Shown here: positions 8,644-16,943 of the stretch, piece by piece
Layout of the letters: the number at the start of each line of letters is the position of its first letter
Numbering within the stretch: position 1 is the stretch's first letter
Assembly: GCA_964396895.1 (NCBI GenBank)
Contig: CAYNGJ010000006.1
Location: forward strand, 62,001-126,000
Source of the DNA: UBA2334 sp964396895
Lineage (GTDB): Bacteria; Pseudomonadota; Gammaproteobacteria; Burkholderiales; Burkholderiaceae_C
Direction: 5' to 3'
Length of the DNA stretch: 64,000 bases
Notes under the pieces: generated by a model
What the model saw: the letters and a program-made list of their open reading frames with translations, nothing else
The model's database searches: none
What the model was told of the DNA's origin: nothing
Position numbers and translations under genes: made by a program

Positions 8644-10611
8644 ATGTGTGGCATCGTCGCAGCGGTTTCTGGCCGCGACATCGTTCCTGTGCTGGTGCAG
8701 GGTTTGCAGCGCTTGGAGTACCGGGGCTATGACAGCTGCGGGCTGGCAGTGCATGGGGCATCTGCGGCGTCTGATAACGCCGTACCGGCGTTGGAGCGGG
8801 GCCTGAGCCGGGCGCGCAGCACCGCCCGCGTGGCTGAGCTGATGGCGCAGGTGCAGGCCGAGCACATCGCCAGCGGCACCGGCATTGCCCACACCCGCTG
8901 GGCCACACATGGCGCACCGGCGGTGCACAACGCCCACCCCCACTTCAGCCTGGGGCCAGACAGCACCGGGCGCATGCAGGCCACCTCGCCCCAATCCACC
9001 GTGCCCGTGGCCCCGGCCAGGGTGGCGCTGGTGCACAACGGCATCATCGAAAACCACGACAGCTTGCGCGCCCAGTTGCAGGCCAAGGGCTATGTGTTTG
9101 ACAGCCAGACCGACACCGAAGTCATTGCCCACCTGGTGGACCACCTGTACGACGGCGACCTGTTCGCCGCCGTGCTGGCCGCCACCCAGCAGCTGCACGG
9201 CGCGTTTGCCATTGCCGTCATGCACAAAGACGAGCCGCAGCGGGTGGTGGGTGCCCGCTCGGGTTCTCCGCTCATTCTGGGTGTGGGTGCTGCCAGTGGT
9301 GGCCAGCCCAACGCCCACGGCGAGCATTTTTTGGCCAGCGACGCCATGGCCTTGGCCGGGGTGACCGACCAAATCATCTACCTGGAAGAAGGCGACTTGG
9401 TGGACCTGCAATTGGGCAAATACTGGGTGACGGACGCCAGCGGCAAACCCGTGCAGCGCACCGTGCGCACGGTGCAGGCGCACAGCGGCGCGGCCGAGCT
9501 GGGCCCCTACCGCCACTACATGCAGAAAGAAATTTTTGAGCAGCCCCGCGCCATTGCCGACACGCTGGCAGGGGTGGAGGGCATCACGCCCGAGCTGTTT
9601 GAGGCCGTCAACCTGCCCGCCCCAGGGCAGGGTGCGCACGCCACCTTCCAGGCCATTGACTCGGTGCTGATACTGGCCTGCGGCACCAGCTACTACAGCG
9701 GTTGCACGGCCAAATACTGGTTGGAAGGCATTGCTGGCATTCCCACGCAAGTGGAAGTGGCCAGCGAGTACCGCTATCGCACCAGCGTGCCCAACCCCAA
9801 GCAACTCATCGTCACCATCAGCCAGAGCGGCGAAACCGCCGACACCCTGGCCGCGCTGCGCCACGCCCAAAGTCTGGGCATGCACCACACCCTGACCATT
9901 TGCAACGTGGCCACCAGCGCCATGGTGCGCGAGTGCAAGCTGGCCTATGTCACCCGTGCGGGGGTGGAAATTGGTGTGGCCAGCACCAAGGCCTTCACCA
10001 CCCAGTTGGCCGGGCTGTTTTTGCTGACGCTGGCGCTGGCCCAGGCCAAAGGCCGGCTGACGCCCGAGCAAGAAGCCGAGCATCTCAAGGCCATGCGCCA
10101 CCTGCCCGTGGCCTTGCAGGCCGTGCTGGCGCTGGAGCCGCAAATCATGGGTTGGGCCGAGCAGTTTGTGGCCAAAGAAAACGCGCTGTTTTTGGGCCGT
10201 GGCCTGCACTACCCCATTGCGCTGGAAGGTGCGCTCAAACTCAAGGAAATCAGCTACATCCACGCCGAGGCCTACCCGGCGGGCGAACTGAAGCACGGCC
10301 CCCTGGCCCTGGTGACCAGCGCCATGCCGGTGGTGACGGTGGCCCCCAACGACGCGCTGCTGGAAAAGCTGAAAAGCAACATGCAGGAAGTGCGCGCCCG
10401 TGGCGGCGTGCTGTATGTGCTGGCCGATGCCGACAGCCAGATTGAGAGCGGCGAGGGCCTGCACGTCATCCGCATGCCCGAGCACTATGGCGTGCTGAGC
10501 CCGCTGCTGCACGTGGTGCCGCTGCAACTGCTGGCCTACCACACCGCCTGTGCGCGGGGAACGGATGTGGACAAGCCGCGCAATCTGGCCAAATCGGTGA
10601 CGGTGGAGTGA
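8644..10611 (+). CDS. glmS: glutamine--fructose-6-phosphate aminotransferase (isomerizing)
   Basis: This enzyme makes glucosamine-6-phosphate from fructose-6-phosphate and glutamine, the entry step to amino sugars. The N-terminal Ntn glutaminase begins MCGIVAAVSG, with Cys2 as nucleophile, and LEYRGYDSCGLAV follows. Two SIS sugar-isomerase domains follow (ILACGTSYYSG, SQSGETADTLAALRHA), and the C-terminus DKPRNLAKSVTVE is canonical. At 655 residues it exceeds the usual 610 or so because of an insert near residues 100-125 in the glutaminase domain and one near 215-225. No glmS ribozyme is visible upstream. Confidence 0.97.
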   Translation: MCGIVAAVSGRDIVPVLVQGLQRLEYRGYDSCGLAVHGASAASDNAVPALERGLSRARSTARVAELMAQVQAEHIASGTGIAHTRWATHGAPAVHNAHPHFSLGPDSTGRMQATSPQSTVPVAPARVALVHNGIIENHDSLRAQLQAKGYVFDSQTDTEVIAHLVDHLYDGDLFAAVLAATQQLHGAFAIAVMHKDEPQRVVGARSGSPLILGVGAASGGQPNAHGEHFLASDAMALAGVTDQIIYLEEGDLVDLQLGKYWVTDASGKPVQRTVRTVQAHSGAAELGPYRHYMQKEIFEQPRAIADTLAGVEGITPELFEAVNLPAPGQGAHATFQAIDSVLILACGTSYYSGCTAKYWLEGIAGIPTQVEVASEYRYRTSVPNPKQLIVTISQSGETADTLAALRHAQSLGMHHTLTICNVATSAMVRECKLAYVTRAGVEIGVASTKAFTTQLAGLFLLTLALAQAKGRLTPEQEAEHLKAMRHLPVALQAVLALEPQIMGWAEQFVAKENALFLGRGLHYPIALEGALKLKEISYIHAEAYPAGELKHGPLALVTSAMPVVTVAPNDALLEKLKSNMQEVRARGGVLYVLADADSQIESGEGLHVIRMPEHYGVLSPLLHVVPLQLLAYHTACARGTDVDKPRNLAKSVTVE

Positions 10612-10769
10612 TGGGAGGGATTCTCATTTTGAACAACCACCCTGGGCAAATAAGTCGCAGACTGCCTTCGGCTGCGTGAGCCAAATCGCGCAGTGATGTC
10701 CACTGCCTGGTGGCAATGGAACATGTGCCGCACCCCTGTGAACACCCCGGCACCCACTTCCTTTTGACC

Positions 10770-11666
10770 ATGACCCGACTCGACGCCGAACTGCACCGCC
10801 TGTACCTGCTGCCCCAGCCGCCCGCTGGCAAGGCAGCCGCCCACGACCCGCCACTGACCACCACCGACGGCCAGGTGCGGGTGTTGGTGCTGGGCGTGGC
10901 CCGGCCTGCCGATTGGGATGCCCTGCTGCGTGTGTGGCGGGGGGTGCAGGCCGACCTCGGTTGGCCCGCACCTGCCATCGCCATTTCGGGCATCGACGGG
11001 CACCAGTTGTGGTTCTCACTCGCGCAACCCGTGCCGCTGGCGCAGGCGGCACGGTGCCTGACGGCCCTGGGTGATCGGTATTTGCAGGGGGTGCGGCCCG
11101 ACCGCGTGCTGGCCTGGCCTGCCGAGACCGGCGCCCCCAGCCATGCCCACACCGATGCCGATGCCGATGCGCCGTGTCCGGCGGGTCCAAGTCTGCCGGG
11201 GCGCGAATGTCGGCCTGGCCAATGGTCGGCCTGGGTGGCGCCCGACCTGGCGCGCATTTTCGAGGACGAGCCTTGGCTGGACATGCCCCCCGGTGCCGAC
11301 GCACAGGCCGAGGTGCTGGCCCGCCTGAAGGTCCTGCCGCTGGCCGATTTTCAGCGGGTGCTGGCCGAGCCCTGGTCAGACACCGCCAGTGCGCAGGAAG
11401 CCGCCCACACCCACCCCAATCCGGACGCCAACACAGAGCCCACAGCCCCTGGCCACGCGGCCCCGGTGGGCGACCACCCCCGCACGGGCGCGCCCAGCCA
11501 CGCCGCCTCAGGCACGCCGTGGCGCTTGGCCGACGGCCAGCTGGGGCCGCACCGCTTTTTGTTGCAGGTCATGAACGACCCTGGGGTGGACATGCGCTGG
11601 CGCATCGAGGCGGCCAAGGCTTTGTTGCCCCATTCCCGCGCTGAGGTGTCAGATGATAAATGTTAA
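10770..11666 (+). CDS. hypothetical protein, function unknown
   Basis: I do not recognise a family with confidence. The N-terminal 130 residues look folded (VRVLVLGVARPADWDALLRV, then PAIAISGIDGHQLWFSLAQP), with faint similarity to primase-like folds. The middle is low complexity with His-Asp-Ala and Pro-His-Thr runs (HAHTDADADA). The C-terminus, FLLQVMNDPGVDMRWRIEAAKALLP, is a compact helical motif I associate with uncharacterised betaproteobacterial proteins. No Shine-Dalgarno sequence is clear; ATG 10770 was chosen, with in-frame starts at 10716 and 10710 possible. The 3' end abuts repeat copy F. Confidence 0.55.
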   Translation: MTRLDAELHRLYLLPQPPAGKAAAHDPPLTTTDGQVRVLVLGVARPADWDALLRVWRGVQADLGWPAPAIAISGIDGHQLWFSLAQPVPLAQAARCLTALGDRYLQGVRPDRVLAWPAETGAPSHAHTDADADAPCPAGPSLPGRECRPGQWSAWVAPDLARIFEDEPWLDMPPGADAQAEVLARLKVLPLADFQRVLAEPWSDTASAQEAAHTHPNPDANTEPTAPGHAAPVGDHPRTGAPSHAASGTPWRLADGQLGPHRFLLQVMNDPGVDMRWRIEAAKALLPHSRAEVSDDKC

Positions 11667-11667
11667 T

Positions 11668-11714
11668 AAAATGACATTCCAGCGCTTTGTATAAAAGCAC
11701 TTGTAGCTACTGAA
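11668..11714 (+). repeat. interspersed AT-rich repeat, copy F
   Basis: AAAATGACATTCCAGCGCTT followed by GTATAAAAGC and TTGTAGCTACTGA. It shares AGCGCTT, GTAT and GCTACTGA with copy B and fills the gap between the hypothetical gene and the SUI1 gene. Confidence 0.65.
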
Positions 11715-11735
11715 GTTATTGCATTTCATTCGCCC

Positions 11736-12113
11736 ATGTCCTTGAAAAACGCCTTGTCTGCCCAGCTCGCCACTTTTTCACTGGTGTACTCCACCGACAG
11801 CGGGCGCATGTGCCCGGCCTGCCGTCAGCCCGTGGCCGCGTGCGTGTGCCACGTCAAGCCCGTGCCCAAGGGCGACGGGGTGGTGCGCGTGGGCCGCGAA
11901 ACCAAGGGCCGGGGCGGCAAAGCCGTCACCTTGGTCAAGGGCCTGGCGCTGGACGAAACCGCCTTGCAGGCCGTGGGCAAACAGCTCAAGGCTGCCTGTG
12001 GCAGCGGCGGTACGGTGAAAGACGGCGTCATCGAGGTGCAAGGCGACCACTGCGACAAGGTGGTCGAGTGGCTCAAAAAGCAGGGCCACACCGTCAAGCG
12101 CGTCGGTGGCTGA
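11736..12113 (+). CDS. SUI1/eIF1-family protein (YciH-like)
   Basis: This 125-residue protein has the SUI1 core: VRVGRETKGRGGKAVTLVKG, then GTVKDGVIEVQGDHCDKVVEWLKKQG. The N-terminal part carries four cysteines (CPACRQPVAACVC), a likely metal-binding addition seen in bacterial YciH proteins. In E. coli YciH has been linked to translation initiation fidelity and stress, but its physiological role here is inferred. Repeat F lies directly upstream, so the promoter must be within or beyond the repeat. Confidence 0.88.
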   Translation: MSLKNALSAQLATFSLVYSTDSGRMCPACRQPVAACVCHVKPVPKGDGVVRVGRETKGRGGKAVTLVKGLALDETALQAVGKQLKAACGSGGTVKDGVIEVQGDHCDKVVEWLKKQGHTVKRVGG

Positions 12114-12208
12114 ACGGGGCAGGGCGGCGAGCCCTGGGTGACAGCGTCGCGCGGTGGCCGCCCCTACATTGGCGCTTTGACGGCCCCCCAACACCCTGGA
12201 GACACACC

Positions 12209-12976
12209 ATGAACATTCCCTCCCTGAAAGACCAGGTCAGCCCCGAAGAATGGCAGTTGCGCTGCGACCTCGCCGCCTGTTACCGCCTGGTGGCCTTGTA
12301 CGGCTGGAGCGACCTGGTGTTCACCCACATCAGCGCCAAGCTGCCCGATGCCGTGACCGGCGGTGAACACCAGTTTCTCATCAACCCCTATGGGCTGATG
12401 TTTGACGAGATCACCGCCTCCAGCCTCATCAAGGTGGACATGCAGTGCCACAAGCTGCAAGACACGCCCTTCCCGGTCAACCCGGCGGGCTTTGTCATCC
12501 ACAGCGCGGTGCACGAGGCCAGGCCCGAGGTGCAGTGCGTGCTGCACACCCACACCCGCGCGGGCGTGGCGGTGAGTGCGCAAAAAGGCGGCGTGTTGCC
12601 CATCAGCCAGCAAAGCACCTTTGTGTTGGCTTCGCTGGCCTACCACGGCTACGAGGGCGTGGCTTTTCGGGACGACGAAAAACCGCGCCTGCAGGCCGAC
12701 ATGGGCCAGGCGAACTTCCTGGTGCTGCGCAACCATGGGCTGCTGACGGCGGGGCGCAGCATCGCCGACGCGTTTTTGTCCATGTACACCTTGGAGAGCG
12801 CCTGCCAGATTCAGGTGAGTGCGCAGGCCGGGGGTGAACTGGTGCAGGTGAACCCGACCATCGTCCGTGGCGTGTCCGAGGCCATGCGCGTGCAGACCGG
12901 GGGCCTGGGGGGCGCCTTTGTGTGGCCTTCGCTGCTGCGCAAGGTGGTGCGCAGCTCGCCGGGGTTTGACACCTGA
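12209..12976 (+). CDS. class II aldolase/adducin family protein
   Basis: This 255-residue protein is similar to fuculose-1-phosphate aldolase and adducin heads. The metal-binding histidines are visible in CVLHTHTRAGVA, and a further His in VLRNHGLLTAG. A FTHISAKLP segment near residue 45 is typical of the branch lacking a sugar-phosphate pathway context. The substrate is unknown. ATG 12209 follows GGAG at a good distance; it is monocistronic, with the hemerythrin gene 105 bp downstream under its own FNR box. Confidence 0.88.
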   Translation: MNIPSLKDQVSPEEWQLRCDLAACYRLVALYGWSDLVFTHISAKLPDAVTGGEHQFLINPYGLMFDEITASSLIKVDMQCHKLQDTPFPVNPAGFVIHSAVHEARPEVQCVLHTHTRAGVAVSAQKGGVLPISQQSTFVLASLAYHGYEGVAFRDDEKPRLQADMGQANFLVLRNHGLLTAGRSIADAFLSMYTLESACQIQVSAQAGGELVQVNPTIVRGVSEAMRVQTGGLGGAFVWPSLLRKVVRSSPGFDT

Positions 12977-12996
12977 GCAATCTCAGGGGTGGGTTT

Positions 12997-13010
12997 TTGA
13001 TGTGGATCAA
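12997..13010 (+). promoter_or_regulatory. FNR/ANR-type box upstream of hemerythrin gene
   Basis: TTGATGTGGATCAA is a perfect TTGAT-N4-ATCAA dyad, the consensus of FNR/ANR. Its centre is about 78 bp before the hemerythrin start codon; if it acts as a class II site at -41.5 the transcript would start near 13045. Confidence 0.7.
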
Positions 13011-13081
13011 GGGCCGCCACAGGCCCCTCCTTCAGACTGTGGCCCCAGTGCGTTCAATGTTCGCCAACCAAGGCACCCGTC

Positions 13082-13618
13082 ATGACTTCCACCACTTCCG
13101 CCACCTCGTCTCCCATCCAGGATTTTTCCCAGTGCCATGTGGGCATATTGAACAAGCTCGACCAGTTGGGTGACCTGCCCGAGCTGATGGACGCGGCCAA
13201 CCGGGCCCGTCAGTCCGCGCAGCAAATGCTGGATTTTTTCCGTGAAGCCATCTACGAGCACCACGCCGAAGAAGAGCGCGAGCTCTTTCCCGCCGTGCAG
13301 GCCAGCGCCACGGCTGGCGCGGAACGCGATCAGGTCAAGCACATTGCCGAACAACTCACGCGAGAGCACCGCGACCTGGAGGCCCAGTGGAAGCTGCTGG
13401 AGCCCAGCCTCAAGCGCACGGCCAAGGGTCAGGACGCCAGTGTGCCCACCGAGGCCGTGGCCAAACTGGTGGCCCAGTACTCGGCCCACGCCCGGTTCGA
13501 AGAAGCGGAGTACCTGCCGCTGGCCTACACCATCCTCAGCCGCCACAGCAACCGCATGGACGCGCTGGCGCTGGCCCTTCACCTGCGCCACCAACCCCAA
13601 GTGGTGGGCTACGTCTGA
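13082..13618 (+). CDS. hemerythrin HHE domain protein
   Basis: This 178-residue four-helix protein has diiron ligands in the expected order: His near 19 (QCHVGILNKLD), YEHHAEEERELFP (His-His plus Glu), LTREHRDLEAQW, and YSAHARFEEAEYLPLA. Hemerythrins bind O2 or NO. The FNR box upstream suggests induction at low oxygen, as for the ANR-controlled microoxic hemerythrin of Pseudomonas. It converges with the transglutaminase-like gene, 22 bp apart. Confidence 0.9.
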   Translation: MTSTTSATSSPIQDFSQCHVGILNKLDQLGDLPELMDAANRARQSAQQMLDFFREAIYEHHAEEERELFPAVQASATAGAERDQVKHIAEQLTREHRDLEAQWKLLEPSLKRTAKGQDASVPTEAVAKLVAQYSAHARFEEAEYLPLAYTILSRHSNRMDALALALHLRHQPQVVGYV

Positions 13619-13640
13619 GGGCTGACCGGCTTGGCCCGAC

Positions 13641-14510
13641 TCAGGGCAAACCGTCGGTGGACAAGGCCTCTGCGCGGTGAACGGGTGATTGCCAGCTGGC
13701 ACCAGGGTGTGTCAGGGCGCTGATCTGTATCAGCGGCGGCAGCGAGCTGACCGGCCCGAAGATGGTGGCAAACGACACGTCGGCCGCGTCCCGTCCGGTG
13801 CCAATGCGGATGAACCCCATGGGAATGGCGGTGCCCGACGGATCGAACAGGTACCAGCGGTGGCCCAGGTACACCTCCACATAGGCATGAAAATCGGGCG
13901 GGCCCAAAGCGGGGTCGGCCCCGTAGTCAATGCCCGTGGTGAAGCGGGCGGGGATGTTCAGTGCCCGACAGATGGCAATCATCAGGTGGGCAAAGTCCCG
14001 GCACACACCGACACGGTCGGTCAGTGTGTCAATGGCCGAAGTCATGGAGTTGCTGGTGTTGGACTTGAACTTCACCTGCGACTGCACCCAGTCCCGGATG
14101 GCCTGCACCCGCAGGTAGCCGTGGGGCAGGTGGCCAAACTGCGCCATGGCCAAGTTGCCCAGCCGGTCCGACTGGCAGTAGCGGCTGGGGTACAGGAACG
14201 ACAACACCTCGGCGGGCAGTTTGGCCACGGGCACCTCGGGCACCGCCTGCGGATCGGCGCAGTGGTGGTTCAGGTCCACCGTGGCCTGGTAGCTCACGCG
14301 CAAAGGCCCCGGCCGGGCGGACAGGCGCAGGGTGCGGGCGTGGGTGATGGCGTCGGTGTGCGCCAGCGTGGGCAGGGTCTGGCTGAGCGTCAGCTGCTCG
14401 CTGATCACGGTCTGCTGGCGGGTGCGGGCTGCCTGCAGGTTGAAGATGAAATCGGCCCCAGGGAAACCGACCTCGTACTGCAGGTCGATGGAAAATTGAA
14501 TGCGAACCAT
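13641..14510 (-). CDS. transglutaminase-like family protein
   Basis: This 289-residue protein has an N-terminal beta-rich domain, then a transglutaminase-like papain-fold core. The catalytic Cys is in DRVGVCRDFAHLMIAICRALNIPARF, the His in PPDFHAYVEVYLGHRWYLFDPSG, and the Asp in the same segment (FDPSG). No signal peptide is present, so it is probably cytoplasmic; relatives act as cysteine peptidases or in peptide modification. The ATG at 14510 places the N-terminal domain MVRIQFSIDLQYEVG at the start. It is divergent from the lyase fusion gene. Confidence 0.85.
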   Translation of the reverse strand: MVRIQFSIDLQYEVGFPGADFIFNLQAARTRQQTVISEQLTLSQTLPTLAHTDAITHARTLRLSARPGPLRVSYQATVDLNHHCADPQAVPEVPVAKLPAEVLSFLYPSRYCQSDRLGNLAMAQFGHLPHGYLRVQAIRDWVQSQVKFKSNTSNSMTSAIDTLTDRVGVCRDFAHLMIAICRALNIPARFTTGIDYGADPALGPPDFHAYVEVYLGHRWYLFDPSGTAIPMGFIRIGTGRDAADVSFATIFGPVSSLPPLIQISALTHPGASWQSPVHRAEALSTDGLP

Positions 14511-14643
14511 GTGGGTGTGCCTTGGAATGGAGGGGGCCCCGGCACTGGAGCAATGAGCGTGCCAGTGCATTGTGCGCCTTGCCGTCGCGGGGGTGGGCGG
14601 TTGCGCGATACTGCCTTTTTCCATTTCTCCGCAGAGCCACGCC

Positions 14644-16839
14644 ATGTCCGTACCGGCCCCTTCACGTCCTCCCTCGCCCCAGGTGCTCATCAGCGAGGTG
14701 GGCCCGCGCGACGGCCTGCAGTCCGTGGCGCGCACCATGGCCACCGCAGACAAGTGCCGCTGGGTGGATGCACTGGTGGCCGCCGGTCTGCGCGAGATCG
14801 AGGTGGGCTCGTTCGTGCCGGTGCGCCACCTGCCCCAGATGGCCGATGCCGCCGAGGTGGTGCGCCATGCCCGCACCCACGTCGGCCTCACGGTCATGGC
14901 CCTGGTGCCCAACCTGAAAGGCGCGCAGGCGGCACTGGCAGCCGGGGTTCACAAGCTCACGGTGCCGGTGTCGGCCAGCCGCGCGCATTCGCTGGCCAAC
15001 GTGCGCCAGACGCCTGCCGACATGGTGGAGGTGGTGCGCGCCATCGCCCGCCTGTGCCGCGAGCAGACGCCCCCGGTGCCGCTGGAGGTGGGCCTGTCCA
15101 CCGCCTTTGGCTGCACCTTGCAGGGACTGGTGCCTGAGGACGACGTGATTCGCCTGGCCCTGGCCTGCGTGCAGGCCGGTGCCGCCGAGGTGGGCCTGAG
15201 CGACACCACCGGCATGGCCAACCCGGCGCAGACGCGCCGACTGTTCCAGCGCCTGCGGGCGGAAGTTGGGGTGCAGGCGGGCGCTGCCCACATGCACAAC
15301 ACCCGTGGCCTGGGGTTGGCCAACTGCCTGGCCGCGTTTGACGTGGGGGTGCGGGTGTTCGACGCGTCCCTGGGTGGCCTGGGCGGCTGCCCCCATGCCC
15401 CGGGTGCCAGCGGCAACGTGGTCACGGAAGACCTGGTGTTCATGTTCGAGGCCATGGGCGTGTCCACCGGGGTGGACCTGCCCCGCCTGCTGGCCGCCCG
15501 GGACCCCTTGGCGCAAGGGCTGCCGGGCGAGGCCCTGTACGGCATGCTGCCCGCTGCGGGTTTGCCGCTGGGCTGGTCCGAGCGTGCGGCACCCGCCCTG
15601 GCCGCGCCAGTGGAGGCCAAGGCCCCGGTGCTGGCTGCGCCAGCCGACAGTCGTCCCGCACCACCCCAGTCCGATTTGCCGTACCGAGGCATCCGCGTGG
15701 TGGAGTTCACCCACATGGTCATGGGCCCGGCGTGTGGCCTGGTGCTGGCCGATCTGGGGGCGGAGGTCATCAAGGTCGAGCCTGTGGGGCAGGGCCGCCA
15801 GGGCGACGCCACGCGCCAGCTCATTGGCTCGGGGGCGGGTTTTTTCCCGCTGTTCAACCGAAACAAAAAAAGCCTGGCGCTGGACCTGCAATCCCCAGAG
15901 GGTTTGGCTGCGGTGCGCCAGCTCATGGCCACGGCCGATGTGCTCATTGAAAACTTCAAACCCGGCACCATGGCCAGGCTGGGCTTGGACCATGAAAGCC
16001 TGAAGGCCTTGAACCCGCGCCTGATTTACGTCAGCCACAAAGGCTTTTTGCCGGGGCCGTATGACCACCGCACCGCACTGGACGAGGTGGTGCAGATGAT
16101 GGGCGGCCTGGCCTACATGACCGGCCGCCCCGGCGACCCGCTGCGGGCCGGTGCCAGCGTGAACGACATCATGGGGGGCGTGTTTGGTGCGGTGGGCGCC
16201 ATGGCGGCCTTGGCCCAGCGCGAGCGCACCGGTCTGGGGCTGGAAGTCAACAGCGCCCTGTTCGAGAACAACGTGCTGCTGGTCGCACAGCACATGATGC
16301 AATTCGCCGTCACCGGGCAACCGGCGGCGCCCATGCCGGCCCGCATTTCCGCCTGGGGGGTGTACGACGTGTTCCAGGTGCAGGGTGGCGAGCAGATTTT
16401 TTTGGCCGTGGTCAGCGATGGCGCCTGGGCCACCTTTTGTGCCGTGCTGGACCTGCCCGACCTCAGGGCCGACGCACGCCTGCGCACCAACAACGACCGC
16501 GTGCGCGCCCGCGACTGGCTCATGCCCGTGTTGCGCGAGCGCCTGGCCCCCCGCAGCGCCGCTGAACTGGCCGCACTGTTCGAGGCCAATGCCCTGCCGT
16601 TTGCCCCCATCACCCGCCCGCACGACCTGCTGCAAGACCCCCACCTGCTGGCCACTGGCGCCCTCGCGCCCATCACCCTGCCCGATGGGCGCAGCGCCCC
16701 CACCGTGCTGCTGCCGCTGACGCTGAACGGCCACCGCCCAGGTGTGCGGCTGTCGCCGCCGCGCCTGGGTGAACACAATGCCGAACTCTTGGCCGAGTTG
16801 GGATTTCACGATTTGATAGCTAACAATTCATACAAATAA
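14644..16839 (+). CDS. HMG-CoA lyase fused to class III (CaiB/BaiF) CoA-transferase
   Basis: This 731-residue fusion has two enzymes. Residues about 12-305 form an HMG-CoA lyase-type TIM barrel: SEVGPRDGLQ, AAHMHNTRGLGLAN (metal His-x-His-x-N) and GGLGGCPHAPGASGN with the catalytic Cys. A Pro/Ala linker follows (about 315-345). Residues about 345-725 form a family III CoA-transferase: GIRVVEFTHMVMGP, DLGAEVIKVEP, and TALDEVVQMMGGL with the expected catalytic Asp. A coherent route would be CoA transfer to 3-hydroxy-3-methylglutarate (or a related acid), then cleavage to acetyl-CoA and acetoacetate; this is inference. The last eight residues come from repeat copy G. Confidence 0.88.
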   Translation: MSVPAPSRPPSPQVLISEVGPRDGLQSVARTMATADKCRWVDALVAAGLREIEVGSFVPVRHLPQMADAAEVVRHARTHVGLTVMALVPNLKGAQAALAAGVHKLTVPVSASRAHSLANVRQTPADMVEVVRAIARLCREQTPPVPLEVGLSTAFGCTLQGLVPEDDVIRLALACVQAGAAEVGLSDTTGMANPAQTRRLFQRLRAEVGVQAGAAHMHNTRGLGLANCLAAFDVGVRVFDASLGGLGGCPHAPGASGNVVTEDLVFMFEAMGVSTGVDLPRLLAARDPLAQGLPGEALYGMLPAAGLPLGWSERAAPALAAPVEAKAPVLAAPADSRPAPPQSDLPYRGIRVVEFTHMVMGPACGLVLADLGAEVIKVEPVGQGRQGDATRQLIGSGAGFFPLFNRNKKSLALDLQSPEGLAAVRQLMATADVLIENFKPGTMARLGLDHESLKALNPRLIYVSHKGFLPGPYDHRTALDEVVQMMGGLAYMTGRPGDPLRAGASVNDIMGGVFGAVGAMAALAQRERTGLGLEVNSALFENNVLLVAQHMMQFAVTGQPAAPMPARISAWGVYDVFQVQGGEQIFLAVVSDGAWATFCAVLDLPDLRADARLRTNNDRVRARDWLMPVLRERLAPRSAAELAALFEANALPFAPITRPHDLLQDPHLLATGALAPITLPDGRSAPTVLLPLTLNGHRPGVRLSPPRLGEHNAELLAELGFHDLIANNSYK

Positions 16840-16857
16840 AGCTCTAAAAGGCTTTTT
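16814..16857 (-). repeat. interspersed AT-rich repeat, copy G (partly coding)
   Basis: On the minus strand it reads AAAAAGCCTTTTAGAGCTT, then ATTTGTATGAATTG and TTAGCTATCAAA, aligning with copies A and B. It overlaps the end of the lyase fusion gene and supplies its last codons (IANNSYK) and stop. Confidence 0.65.
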
Positions 16858-16870
16858 ATTCAATAAAAAT

Positions 16871-16891
16871 AACCCCATGACAGATGGGGTT
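16871..16891. terminator. hairpin between lyase fusion and tetR
   Basis: AACCCCAT (16871-16878) and ATGGGGTT (16884-16891) form a perfect 8-bp stem with a 5-nt loop. It is preceded by an A-rich tract, so the U-run would be on the minus-strand transcript; for the plus strand it is a weaker terminator candidate. Confidence 0.4.
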
Positions 16892-16907
16892 GTGCGTGGC
16901 CTGCAAG

Positions 16908-16927
16908 TTAATCAATCGTTTGATTAA
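16908..16927. promoter_or_regulatory. palindromic operator of the TetR-type regulator
   Basis: TTAATCAA-TCGT-TTGATTAA is a perfect 8-bp inverted repeat centred about 26 bp before the regulator start at 16944. Placement and symmetry suggest autoregulation and control of the efflux operon that follows without a gap. Confidence 0.65.
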
Positions 16928-16943
16928 ATGCACAATGCACGCC

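Noticed and set aside
10640..10680. CGCAG...CTGCG hairpin after glmS
   Set aside because: The stem is only about 5 bp with a long loop and no T-run, too weak to call a terminator.
14662..16809. 715-codon open frame opposite the lyase fusion
   Set aside because: Same shadow effect; composition is Gly/His/Gln-rich without any domain, while the plus strand carries intact catalytic motifs.
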